Source: Moraxellaceae bacterium
GTDB lineage: Bacteria > Pseudomonadota > Gammaproteobacteria > Pseudomonadales > Ketobacteraceae
Length of the DNA stretch: 9,930 nt
Direction of reading: 5' to 3'
Assembly (NCBI GenBank): GCA_002402125.1
Contig: NVVG01000048.1
Location: forward strand, 13,789 to 23,718
Shown here in pieces: positions 1 to 6,452 of this stretch. A program made the position numbers and the translations under genes. The stretch's first letter is position 1. Every line of letters begins with the position of its first letter. The notes below the pieces were generated by a model that did no database searches, had not been told where the DNA came from, and worked only from the letters and a program-made list of their open reading frames with translations.

Positions 1-244
1 TTTGCGTCAAACCCACGGGTATCAATATACAAAGCTGCACCAGCGCTAAGAAGAAAAGTGAATAATAGGTAAAATAATAACCCTGTTTCACCAGCTCAGT
101 GACAAAGAACAGGCTGATATTTACAAGAATCAGGGAGTTATTCACCAAGGTCAGACTTGACCAGTGTATAGAGTAGTCCTTACCAAATTGTTTTTTTATG
201 CGTTTTATAGCGGTTGATAGTGTATTTGAGACAGTCATGTTCAT
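1..244 (-). CDS. Unidentified membrane protein, N-terminal 81 residues (runs off left edge)
   Basis: An open frame runs without a stop from an ATG at 244 to the left edge, giving 81 residues and no C-terminus. The start is supported by an AGGGG Shine-Dalgarno five bases upstream; a second in-frame ATG lies two codons later. The first ~28 residues are polar and basic (several Lys/Arg), followed by two hydrophobic stretches at about residues 32-52 and 57-79, joined by a short Glu/Lys-containing turn. This is the layout of an inner membrane protein with a cytoplasmic N-terminus and a helical hairpin. Such a start is seen in membrane-anchored sensor or signalling enzymes and in small transporters, but nothing in the visible part identifies the family. 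It lies 171 bases downstream of thpR on the same strand; that gap has no clear terminator, so co-transcription is possible. Confidence 0.7.
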   Translation of the reverse strand, partial: MNMTVSNTLSTAIKRIKKQFGKDYSIHWSSLTLVNNSLILVNISLFFVTELVKQGYYFTYYSLFFLALVQLCILIPVGLTQ

Positions 245-415
245 GTTTACCCCTGCTCACCTTCAGCCAAAATCGAGGCTATTAAAGGTTCACTGTACGT
301 AAAACAAAGATTACAACGTGCTTCGCAGTTAAAATGACTATAACACCTTCTCAATTGTTAATGTAGGCTCAGCCGTGCCCCTACTCCAGCTACGCTATTC
401 CTGCCTCCATAGAAA

Positions 416-943
416 TCAATTCAGTGTATCGGCAGACAGAGACCAACTGGCAACCTGATGATAAACTACACCTTCAGCACCCAGTATCGATTTGTATAAC
501 ACAAGATGGGAGAACGCCACCTTAAACACAGGCATATGCTGTATTTCTGGCAAATGTTTTACTTTTCGAAACAAGCTGACGTGGGGGCTAAATCTCCGTT
601 TATCGGTTCTAATAGAAAGAGTCGATGCTATTTTTTTCAACTGTGCGGCCAAATCAGTCGCCGCAATGGAATCTTCACTGGGCGCGATATATAACACCCC
701 TGGCTTAGAAAACACGCCCAAGTAGGTAAAATCCATGTTCACAACATGAGTTTTCAGCTGTTCTGTCAACTCAACCAATTGCTGTTCTTGCTGGGAAGAG
801 GCATCTCCAATAAAGCACATCGTCATATGCAAATTTTCCGCCGCTATTGATTTTGCAAACTTTCCAAAAGTAAGTTCACGCCACTGAACAATTGCGGCTT
901 TATCTTGGCTGGGTATTTCCAAAGCAAAAAACAATCGATTCAA
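416..943 (-). CDS. thpR: RNA 2',3'-cyclic phosphodiesterase (2H family), ThpR/LigT
   Basis: The 175-residue product has the two signature tetrapeptides of the 2H phosphoesterase superfamily: HMTM at residues 39-42 and HVSL at 121-124, the pair of His-x-Thr/Ser motifs that forms the active site. The N-terminus (RLFFALEIP) and the length are typical of bacterial ThpR. Family members open 2',3'-cyclic phosphate RNA ends to 2'-phosphates and were first described as an in vitro tRNA-half 2'-5' ligase (LigT); the enzyme is cytoplasmic. The start appears to be TTG: an in-frame TGA lies two codons upstream, the conserved RLFFAL stretch begins at residue 3, and GGGG sits eight bases before the TTG. 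The nearest ATG (950-948) is in another frame. It follows the BASS transporter by 75 bases on the same strand, which may be an operon without an obvious functional link. Confidence 0.92.
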   Translation of the reverse strand: MNRLFFALEIPSQDKAAIVQWRELTFGKFAKSIAAENLHMTMCFIGDASSQQEQQLVELTEQLKTHVVNMDFTYLGVFSKPGVLYIAPSEDSIAATDLAAQLKKIASTLSIRTDKRRFSPHVSLFRKVKHLPEIQHMPVFKVAFSHLVLYKSILGAEGVVYHQVASWSLSADTLN

Positions 944-1018
944 TATTCATACCCCACGAGAACTAGCCTGACAGAGAGGGAATCCAACCTAAGATAGAAA
1001 AATTGTACAACTCTTCTA

Positions 1019-1888
1019 TTACTCAGTAGCAGCGCTATTTCGATTGACCAGCCACCCAAACACACCCCCGGTAATAAACATCAACAAACCATAAGTTACT
1101 GCCGGTATCGTCATTAACGCATTCCCAAGCATGGTACTCGTAACGAGTAATGCAACGGTTCCATTTTGAATCCCCACTTCAACCCCCATGGTAATAGCCT
1201 GAGGCTTTTCCAGGCCTGCCAATTTTGCAATAAAATAGCCAACACACAACGCTACTACATTAAGCGTAAGGCTTGCCGCTCCGGTTTGAAGAAAAAAGCC
1301 TGCCATTTCTTCTTGGTTCTTAAACACAATGCCTGCAAGTATTAGAAATAGAAAAACTATCGAAAAGACCTTCACGGGTTTCTCTGCTTTGGACGAAAAT
1401 ATGGGGTACCTTTTATGAATCATCATCCCAATAGCAACAGGAACCACCGTAATGACCATCAACTGAACAATGGTTTTCAAAACCGGTAAGTTGAATTTCT
1501 GCGGATCATCAAGGAATATTTCCAACATTAAGGTCGTTAAGATCGGAATACTAAACGGTGTTATCACACTCACAACCGCAGTTAAACTGATGGACAACGC
1601 TACATCACCACGCGACAAGTAACTTATCATGTTAGATGTTGTTCCGCCCGGGCAGAAAGTCAAAATCATCAACCCAACGGCCAATTCCTGCGTAAGATCA
1701 AATAAAACTACTATCAAATAACCTAGCACCGGCAACAATAGCATCTGACAGGTGATGCCTATTACAAATGCTTTGGGTGCCTGTAGAACATGAGAGAAAT
1801 CACTGACTTTAAGCGCAAGCCCCATTCCTAACATGATGATAAATAGTGAAAGGGGTAATATGATTTGGGTAAAAACATCCGCTTGCAT
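1019..1888 (-). CDS. Bile acid:sodium symporter (BASS/SBF) family transporter
   Basis: This 289-residue integral membrane protein has about nine to ten hydrophobic helices and belongs to the BASS (SBF) family of sodium-coupled organic anion transporters. Family hallmarks are the CPGGTTSN segment at residues 79-86, continuing through Ile-Ser-Tyr-Leu-Ser-Arg-Gly-Asp, and the second crossover segment GVEVGIQNG at about 235-243. Ser85/Asn86 and Glu237/Gln241 correspond to the sodium-binding residues of the bacterial ASBT structure (Ser114/Asn115, Glu260/Gln264), so sodium coupling is probably intact. Length is normal for the bacterial family. The substrate cannot be read from sequence; bacterial members carry bile acids, pantoate, pyruvate or other organic acids, and bile acid is unlikely in a free-living marine cell (inference). 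The ATG at 1888 has a GGAAGAG Shine-Dalgarno. It is the first gene of a possible minus-strand run with thpR. Confidence 0.93.
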   Translation of the reverse strand: MQADVFTQIILPLSLFIIMLGMGLALKVSDFSHVLQAPKAFVIGITCQMLLLPVLGYLIVVLFDLTQELAVGLMILTFCPGGTTSNMISYLSRGDVALSISLTAVVSVITPFSIPILTTLMLEIFLDDPQKFNLPVLKTIVQLMVITVVPVAIGMMIHKRYPIFSSKAEKPVKVFSIVFLFLILAGIVFKNQEEMAGFFLQTGAASLTLNVVALCVGYFIAKLAGLEKPQAITMGVEVGIQNGTVALLVTSTMLGNALMTIPAVTYGLLMFITGGVFGWLVNRNSAATE

Positions 1889-2144
1889 AGGGCTCTTCCA
1901 ATAATATGAAGGTAAGTCTACTCAACTAACACACAGTATAATGATTTATGGCCTAAACACACCCGCCGTAAGAAATACCCCCCCTTCCTGCATAGGCTTG
2001 AGCAACAGCAACATTCATGGCCAAACGACCAACCCTGATCGTAATTCAAACAAACTTCCCTACCCCGCAAGAGTTAGTGTCGAAAACCTTTACGGACCAA
2101 CTGCAGTGAATTTGTAACTTATTGTTTTATAAGCACTTCTATAT

Positions 2145-2160
2145 TGGCATACCTTTTGCT
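2145..2160 (+). promoter_or_regulatory. Sigma-54 (RpoN) -24/-12 promoter of the PEP-CTERM gene
   Basis: The bases TGGCATACCTTTTGCT match the RpoN consensus TGGCAC-N5-TTGCW with one mismatch in the less conserved part. The invariant GG (2146-2147) and GC (2158-2159) are separated by exactly ten bases, the strict sigma-54 spacing. Transcription would begin near 2171, giving an untranslated leader of about 150 bases before the ATG at 2322. PEP-CTERM genes are known to be controlled by the PrsK/PrsR two-component pair together with RpoN, so the promoter type fits the gene behind it. An activator site would be expected about 70-200 bases upstream; the imperfect dyad at 2072-2102 is a candidate only. 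Confidence 0.8.
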
Positions 2161-2170
2161 TTATATTGTA

Positions 2171-2215
2171 AACTTCACACACTAAGTCAATTAGGGATGA
2201 TGCTTAATTGAAGTT
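2171..2215 (+). other. Predicted 5'-leader hairpin of the PEP-CTERM mRNA
   Basis: Just at the predicted transcription start, TCAATTA (2187-2193) pairs with TAATTGA (2205-2211) around an 11-base loop containing GGGATGATG. The extreme 5' bases AACTTC (2171-2176) could instead or additionally pair with GAAGTT (2210-2215), which overlaps the inner stem. The stems are AT-rich and there is no following T-run, so this is not a terminator. It may stabilise the 5' end of the transcript or act as a binding site; the function is unknown. Confidence 0.4.
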
Positions 2216-2321
2216 ACTTTTGGCGCAAAGGTTAACTACTTAGAAAGCACAAAATCAAAGCAGAAACACCTGACAACGCGCCGCTACTTACATAAACAAT
2301 AGGAAATTGGGAAAAATCATT

Positions 2322-3197
2322 ATGAACAACACGATCAAGAAAGTATCAGGCCTCACAGCTAGCGCAATGCTACTGGCGTTTAGCACACAGGCACAAGCAA
2401 CCCCATTTGGTGAAATCCGAATAGGTGACAAAGATGGCTTCGGCTACAATGCCGACGCTAATTTCGCTGCTCTGACTGGAGACGGCGGCCTTATCGATCG
2501 CAATAGCAACGGTACTCTCGATATTGGCGAAGTACTAGCGAGCCTCAATGGCGATGCGGTTGTCGCTACTGGAAGCGGTGACGACTTTGACAACCGCTCA
2601 GGTGAGACCATTAATGGCTCAGGTTTTACTGACAATGGTTCGACTGGTACAGCATTCACAGATATAGCGCTTTCTACTAGCTACGACGCGTCCAAGGCGG
2701 CTAACAATGTATATAACGCCAATACAAGCTCCTTTGGTGCTGGCGGTGCATTTCCCGCTCCTTCGTCTACGTCACTGCCTAACCAGCCCGGCTTTCTATT
2801 TGACTTTAATGTAACTAGCGGCGATATCGTTGCGGGTACAGATATCTTTTTCAATTTAGTATTTGCCGACTACGACGTTACACCTGCTGCAATTGATATC
2901 ACCTTCGCTAGCGGCACAAAAACTCTAGCACTAAGCCCTCAAAATAACGGTCCTGATGACGGATTAATTCAAGGCGCCTTTGTCGCATTAGATTTTGCTG
3001 ACGTATTCACATGGAATGGCAGTAGCTGGGATGGCTACGCTGATGTCGACTTTGATGCACCAAATGAACCTTACACAGCGTTTGACTATGTTGAATTAAG
3101 CGTAGATAAAATTGTTGTTGGTGTACCTGAGCCAGGCACTTTGGCGATGTTCGCTTTGGGTTTAATGGGTCTAGGTTTTTCACGTCGTAAAGCTTAA
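2322..3197 (+). CDS. PEP-CTERM sorting domain protein with an EF-hand-type calcium loop
   Basis: The product (291 residues from the ATG at 2322) is an exported protein with a PEP-CTERM anchor. It has a signal peptide of about 26 residues ending AQA before Thr27. A DxNxNGTLDxxE loop at residues 59-70 fills all the calcium-ligand positions of an EF hand, and a Gly/Asp/Asn-rich body looks like beta-sandwich. The C-terminal tag at 268-291 has VPEPG, one hydrophobic helix and a final Arg-Arg-Lys-Ala. The tag is recognised by an exosortase (EpsH/Xrt), which cleaves at PEP and hands the protein to the cell surface or matrix; no exosortase is in this window and it must be encoded elsewhere. A TTG five codons upstream is possible but the ATG with GGGA nine bases before it begins a normal signal peptide. 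Such proteins occur mainly in exopolysaccharide-producing, biofilm- or floc-forming bacteria. The substrate or binding partner is unknown. Confidence 0.92.
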   Translation: MNNTIKKVSGLTASAMLLAFSTQAQATPFGEIRIGDKDGFGYNADANFAALTGDGGLIDRNSNGTLDIGEVLASLNGDAVVATGSGDDFDNRSGETINGSGFTDNGSTGTAFTDIALSTSYDASKAANNVYNANTSSFGAGGAFPAPSSTSLPNQPGFLFDFNVTSGDIVAGTDIFFNLVFADYDVTPAAIDITFASGTKTLALSPQNNGPDDGLIQGAFVALDFADVFTWNGSSWDGYADVDFDAPNEPYTAFDYVELSVDKIVVGVPEPGTLAMFALGLMGLGFSRRKA

Positions 3198-3213
3198 TCC
3201 CTAATATACTGTA

Positions 3214-3254
3214 ATAGGTAAAATGAGGCTCTTACCGAGCCTCATTTTACCTAT
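3214..3254. terminator. Bidirectional intrinsic terminator between convergent genes
   Basis: A perfect 18-bp inverted repeat (3214-3231 and 3237-3254) flanks the five-base loop TTACC. Its core GAGGCTC/GAGCCTC is GC-rich and flanked by AAAAT on the left and ATTTT on the right, so either strand gives a stem followed by U-rich RNA. It lies 16 bases after the PEP-CTERM stop codon and 40 bases from the end of the convergent gene at 3294, and should end both transcripts. Confidence 0.88.
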
Positions 3255-3293
3255 ATCAATTGTGCTTGATAACACCCACCTACACCATTGATA

Positions 3294-3980
3294 CTAACCG
3301 GCAGTGACCAGCCGATCCTCGAAGAAATCAACCACGTTGATCATCGCCTCTTCATCCATCCCCTTAAATACTCTATTCACAACCATGTGCCCAGCTCCCC
3401 GACAGGTAGCGACTGCGGCATTGCAAATCTTTTTCACCACAAAGTTAACAGACAACGTATCAATCATATTCTGCATCATATTATCGATGTATTTATTCAC
3501 TATTTGAATCATCACCTCGCCTTGCTCTTCTCGAACTTCCTCCAAGTTACCCTTACGAACCTCACCCATCAAACGCTTTAAGTTAACAAAAAGGTCTTCG
3601 CCAATGTCACAGCCTATTGAAGTAACACCGCTAGAACATTGACCAGAGGATATGTAGGTATCTCCAATAAATTCGATTAACTCCGCCAACTCCTCATTTG
3701 AGCGCTTCTTAATCATTTTACCCAACATAAAGGAGACGGTCTTAGCTATCGTAGCAACAGCAGAAGCAATCACTTTATTCGCTCTAGGACTCAACATTGC
3801 AGCATCACCTACATCCGTCAAAGCGCCCTTTAAAAAAGTTGGCACAAACAACTCCATCAAACGCTCTACATGAGGTACCACTTTTTCTGTTGGTGAATGT
3901 ATTTGTAATTCGAGAAGAGCCTCAATCTCATGTGCGAGTGGGACTGACGCAGGGAAGGATAAGAAATATCGCGTTGTCAT
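3294..3980 (-). CDS. Hypothetical four-cysteine, mostly helical soluble protein
   Basis: I do not recognise this 228-residue protein. It starts at an ATG preceded by AAGGTAA seven bases upstream, a good ribosome binding site, and its frame is uninterrupted with normal composition, so it is probably a real gene. It has no signal peptide and no clear membrane helix. Predicted helices dominate, with charged amphipathic runs at about residues 92-106 (Lys-Lys-Arg...Glu-Glu-Leu-Ala-Glu-Leu) and 135-175 (rich in Glu, Arg, Met). Four cysteines sit in two pairs: Cys115/Cys124 in a Gly/Ser-rich turn and Cys186/Cys193 near the C-terminus. The pairs could be disulfides or a metal site, but their spacing matches no zinc-finger pattern I know. 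It is flanked by its own promoter candidate and by the shared terminator, so it appears to be a single-gene unit. Confidence 0.7.
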   Translation of the reverse strand: MTTRYFLSFPASVPLAHEIEALLELQIHSPTEKVVPHVERLMELFVPTFLKGALTDVGDAAMLSPRANKVIASAVATIAKTVSFMLGKMIKKRSNEELAELIEFIGDTYISSGQCSSGVTSIGCDIGEDLFVNLKRLMGEVRKGNLEEVREEQGEVMIQIVNKYIDNMMQNMIDTLSVNFVVKKICNAAVATCRGAGHMVVNRVFKGMDEEAMINVVDFFEDRLVTAG

Positions 3981-4056
3981 AACAATTACCTTTATTTATA
4001 TCTCGCCGCGTTTGTTCTGATTGGTCAATTTCGTGTTATTGCGAGTAGATAAACAC

Positions 4057-4085
4057 ATTGAATACATTAACAGCGACACTGTCAA
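4057..4085 (-). promoter_or_regulatory. Candidate sigma-70 promoter of the four-cysteine gene
   Basis: Read on the minus strand, a perfect TTGACA (-35, 4085-4080) is followed after 17 bases by TTCAAT (-10, 4062-4057; four of six consensus matches). The start of transcription would fall near 4050, giving a leader of about 70 bases before the ATG at 3980. The perfect -35 and the exact spacing are the support; the -10 is weak. Confidence 0.42.
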
Positions 4086-4184
4086 CACAGCCCATAAGTT
4101 CATAACCTAAGGGAAGTGATCTAAGAGGTACAATTTATGGTATTAAGATAAAATAAAGCTGAGAAAAAGCAGGAAAACAAGGTC

Positions 4185-4263
4185 ATCCCCTACCCGATGT
4201 GACACATCCATCGGGCAATAAGGGGGATTTACTTAAGCTGATTGCAGAGTAGCTGTCTTAAGT
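4185..4263 (-). terminator. Tandem stem-loops after the outer membrane barrel gene, probable terminator
   Basis: Two inverted repeats follow the stop codon of the barrel gene. The nearer one pairs ACTTAAG (4231-4237) with CTTAAGT (4257-4263). The farther one is stronger: CATCGGG (4209-4215) pairs with CCCGATG (4193-4199) around a nine-base loop, and an outer CCCCT/AGGGG pair (4187-4191 and 4221-4225) extends it across an internal loop. The U-tract that follows on the minus strand is poor (CTTGTTTT), so termination may be partial or the structure may protect the mRNA 3' end. Confidence 0.5.
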
Positions 4264-4280
4264 GTACTTCTTAGGTGCAT

Positions 4281-4871
4281 TTAAAATATATAGCCGATGC
4301 TCAAAGCGGTACTTCCAATATCGTGCTCAACATCAACTTCGATACCAGAATCCTGCAAATCGTACTCCATATCTAACAGGGTATATTCCACGGATAATTT
4401 AAGTTGTTTCGCCACACGAAAATCCACTCCTACCCCATAATACAAATCAATCCCTCTTTGTACCGAAGATGAACCCACATCAGGCATAAATTCGACTTGC
4501 CACTTCGAAATCCCACACCGCAGATTAAACGATGCCTTTTCACTAAACGGATAAGAACCCACTGCTCCAACGCTAATTGAGCTTGTTTCTTCGGTGTCGT
4601 TCGAATCTGAGTATTTCCACTCACCATAATTAATGTAAGCAATTTCTAAAACTACCCCATCACTCAAACCCATCGCTGCTCTGACGCCTAAGAGGTTAGT
4701 ATTTTCATTCGATGTACCAGATAATGTAGTACCCCCAAAGTGTGCCTTAAATGAGTCTTTTTGGTTAGCTTGTCCATACATCACTTCGATTGAACGTTCA
4801 CCATCGGCCATTGCAACATTTGCTGCAAAGCCACATATCAATAAAACAGCACCGGCTTTTATCTTTTCCAT
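4281..4871 (-). CDS. Small outer membrane beta-barrel protein
   Basis: The 196-residue product begins with a clear signal peptide (basic Lys-rich start, hydrophobic core, cleavage after Ala-Met-Ala at 22). It ends in Tyr-Ile-Phe, the C-terminal aromatic signal recognised by the BAM machinery. The roughly 174-residue mature part alternates hydrophobic and polar residues in about eight strands separated by polar loops. GVGVDFRVAKQLKLSVEYT (146-164) resembles the seventh/eighth-strand region of OmpA-like and related eight-strand barrels. There is no OmpA peptidoglycan-binding domain. The loop at about 86-97 is Ser/Asp/Glu-rich. Eight-strand barrels serve in adhesion, membrane integrity or small-molecule binding; the role here cannot be told. 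The ATG has GGAG about ten bases upstream. It is separated from its neighbours by long gaps and has its own candidate promoter, so it is probably monocistronic. Confidence 0.85.
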   Translation of the reverse strand: MEKIKAGAVLLICGFAANVAMADGERSIEVMYGQANQKDSFKAHFGGTTLSGTSNENTNLLGVRAAMGLSDGVVLEIAYINYGEWKYSDSNDTEETSSISVGAVGSYPFSEKASFNLRCGISKWQVEFMPDVGSSSVQRGIDLYYGVGVDFRVAKQLKLSVEYTLLDMEYDLQDSGIEVDVEHDIGSTALSIGYIF

Positions 4872-5243
4872 AACGTAATTACTCCGTCTAAATGATTTAT
4901 TCTGCCTGGAATTACAATTGTTTTTGATATTTTATCGCATGTACTCATTGTTCTCATAAAATTAATATATGAGACACAATTTCTTTCGAAAATGAAATAT
5001 TCTACAAGGCATCAGAGGAGAATGATCCACTGTTCCTTGTGACAAGATTCGCATTCGATTGATAACGAAAAAACACACTCCATATTCAGCGAAGAGTCTA
5101 ACAATTTTTGAACACCAGTGGCAATATAGTTATCAGCTTAATCACCTAATTGTTACTTTTTTAATACATCCTATGTCTGCCACCAAGCCTGATTGTACAG
5201 GAGCCTTACGAATGAGCGGGCGAGATTTAGGGCAACCTACCTT
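4872..5243. other. 372-base intergenic region: barrel-gene promoter and antiporter 3' side
   Basis: The left third holds the candidate promoter and dyad of the outer membrane barrel gene. The rest, downstream of the antiporter, shows no strong terminator hairpin; only a weak CCTG/CAGG repeat near 5189-5202 was noticed. An open plus-strand frame across 5059-5337 overlaps the antiporter gene, lacks a ribosome binding site and reads as random sequence, so I do not call a gene. Confidence 0.5.
4929..4974 (-). promoter_or_regulatory. Candidate promoter of the outer membrane barrel gene with an overlapping operator-like dyad
   Basis: Read on the minus strand, ATGAGA (-35, 4957-4952; four of six) and TAAAAT (-10, 4934-4929; five of six) are 17 bases apart and lie about 50 bases upstream of the ATG. 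The -35 sits inside one arm of a perfect 7-bp inverted repeat, TCTCATA (4952-4958) and TATGAGA (4968-4974), with nine AT-rich bases between. A dyad placed on and just upstream of the -35 is the usual position for a dimeric regulator. No regulator gene is adjacent. Confidence 0.42.
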
Positions 5244-6452
5244 TCATGCATCCAATACTCTTTTTAACAACACGGGATACACCACCAAAGATACAATTAC
5301 CATGATAAATGCCATAGTCAGGAACAACGATTTGTAAACAAAATCATTGGGCAACAAAAGAATTAACGCAATCGAAATTGCTCCTCGCGACCCCGAGAAA
5401 TTAAGTAACCAAAAGTCCTGTAAAGAAACCCGCTTTCCTTCAATGAGCAAAAATGGACTCAAAATACTAAGAGCGACTAATCGAGACACAAATAAAACAA
5501 CCACCGCGATCACAATAAAAGTAAAGGTGATAATTTCTATAGACACTTGAGAGAAAAAACTAGCCCCCAGTAAAAAGAAAAGAATGCTATTTACAATATA
5601 TTCCAGATAATCCCATACCTGTTCCTGACCTGATTTTGCTATCTCATTATCTTCATCAGGACGATAACCAAATGCCAACGCCCCTGCAAAGACTGCCAGT
5701 ACACCGGGCAGATGAAATGTCTCCGCAACCAGAAAACTCGAAAAAGCCAGTGCAAGTGTAATATTAATAGTAAGCGATGGAGCACTATTTTTCCAAACAC
5801 GCAATAGGAAACGAGCAAGCCTTCCAAGGATTATCCCCAGCAGAATCGCACTTAGAATATTGACTACCAACTTTCCCCCACTCAACAAAAGACTAATGTC
5901 TTCTGCCCCAAAAATCATTATCGAAAGCGTTGAAAAAACTGCAACAACAAATCCATCATTTAGGATTGATTCCCCCTCTATAAGCATTTTTCGTTCGATG
6001 CTAAGATCCTTTGCGTCATGCAAAATAGCACTCACTGCAATAGGATCGGTAGCTGAAACGATAACACCAAAAAGCAAAGACTCAAGAAATGGAACATTAA
6101 ACACCAAAAATAAAACCGAAGCCACGCCAATCATACTGATAATAATCCCTAGCGTAGCAAGAATAGTCGAATTTTTAAGTACACTGTAGAAATGATGTAG
6201 GCACATTTTTTTGGCTGCTGCAAAAATAAGAACTGGGACCAATCCAAACAGAATGATATTTGGATCAAGGTAAAGCTCTGGCAGCTCAATGATATCGAAA
6301 TGGTTCATAGCACCGTACACCATGCCAAGACACAATACCCAGATAATATTTGGAAACAGCATTAATCTTTCGGAGTAATAGGAAAGCGCATTGAGGCTGA
6401 CAAGTCCGCTAATAATAAAAACAATAAGGCTGATGAGTGAGGAATCATGCAT
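5244..6452 (-). CDS. NhaP-like cation:proton antiporter (CPA1 family)
   Basis: The 402-residue inner membrane protein has about 12 hydrophobic helices and lacks any cytoplasmic regulatory tail. This matches the Na+(K+)/H+ exchangers of the CPA1/NhaP group, which expel sodium (or potassium) in exchange for protons for pH and salt homeostasis. Key residues are present: the unwound-helix Thr135-Asp136-Pro137 in SATDPIAV, the ion-binding Asn165-Asp166 pair in GESILNDG, and Arg357 in GSRGAISIAL, which contacts the ND motif in NhaP structures. Together they argue for a working electroneutral exchanger. The ATG at 6452 is the only reasonable start, since an in-frame stop lies 13 codons upstream, but its Shine-Dalgarno is weak. 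It stands alone, divergent from the lipase cluster. Ion preference cannot be read from sequence. Confidence 0.92.
   Translation of the reverse strand: MHDSSLISLIVFIISGLVSLNALSYYSERLMLFPNIIWVLCLGMVYGAMNHFDIIELPELYLDPNIILFGLVPVLIFAAAKKMCLHHFYSVLKNSTILATLGIIISMIGVASVLFLVFNVPFLESLLFGVIVSATDPIAVSAILHDAKDLSIERKMLIEGESILNDGFVVAVFSTLSIMIFGAEDISLLLSGGKLVVNILSAILLGIILGRLARFLLRVWKNSAPSLTINITLALAFSSFLVAETFHLPGVLAVFAGALAFGYRPDEDNEIAKSGQEQVWDYLEYIVNSILFFLLGASFFSQVSIEIITFTFIVIAVVVLFVSRLVALSILSPFLLIEGKRVSLQDFWLLNFSGSRGAISIALILLLPNDFVYKSLFLTMAFIMVIVSLVVYPVLLKRVLDA

Larger units (their letters stand above)
1889..2321. other. 433-base divergent intergenic region: PEP-CTERM promoter and leader
   Basis: This gap separates the start of the BASS transporter from the start of the PEP-CTERM gene. 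No credible coding frame is seen. From about 2070 onward it holds the PEP-CTERM control region: an imperfect dyad (2072-2081 and 2094-2102, AGTTAGTGTC against GGACCAACT), a possible IHF-like site at 2115-2127 (one mismatch to the core consensus on the minus strand), a sigma-54 promoter at 2145-2160 and a leader of about 150 bases with a hairpin. The BASS-proximal part (1889-2060) shows no clear sigma-70 promoter to my eye. Confidence 0.6.
3981..4280. other. 300-base intergenic region: leader of the four-cysteine gene and 3' end of the barrel gene
   Basis: The left part carries the ribosome binding site and a candidate promoter for the minus-strand gene ending at 3294. The right part carries two stem-loops downstream of the outer membrane barrel gene. 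The AT-rich stretch in between (about 4090-4180) shows no credible coding frame and no recognisable RNA gene. Confidence 0.5.

Noticed and set aside
5028..5048. GAGGAGA immediately before an ATG, opening a six-codon frame near 5022
   Set aside because: The spacing is about one base and the frame closes after six codons.
5103..5130. TGGCA occurrence near 5117 as a second sigma-54 promoter
   Set aside because: The required TTGC at the -12 position is missing.
5189..5202. CCTG-N6-CAGG repeat downstream of the antiporter as a terminator
   Set aside because: A four-base stem without a U-tract is too weak to call.
5059..5337. A 92-codon plus-strand open frame
   Set aside because: It has no ribosome binding site, its second half is antisense to the well-supported antiporter gene, and its composition resembles no protein family.
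5860..6189. A 109-codon plus-strand frame inside the antiporter gene
   Set aside because: It is antisense to conserved transport motifs and is explained by codon bias of the real gene.
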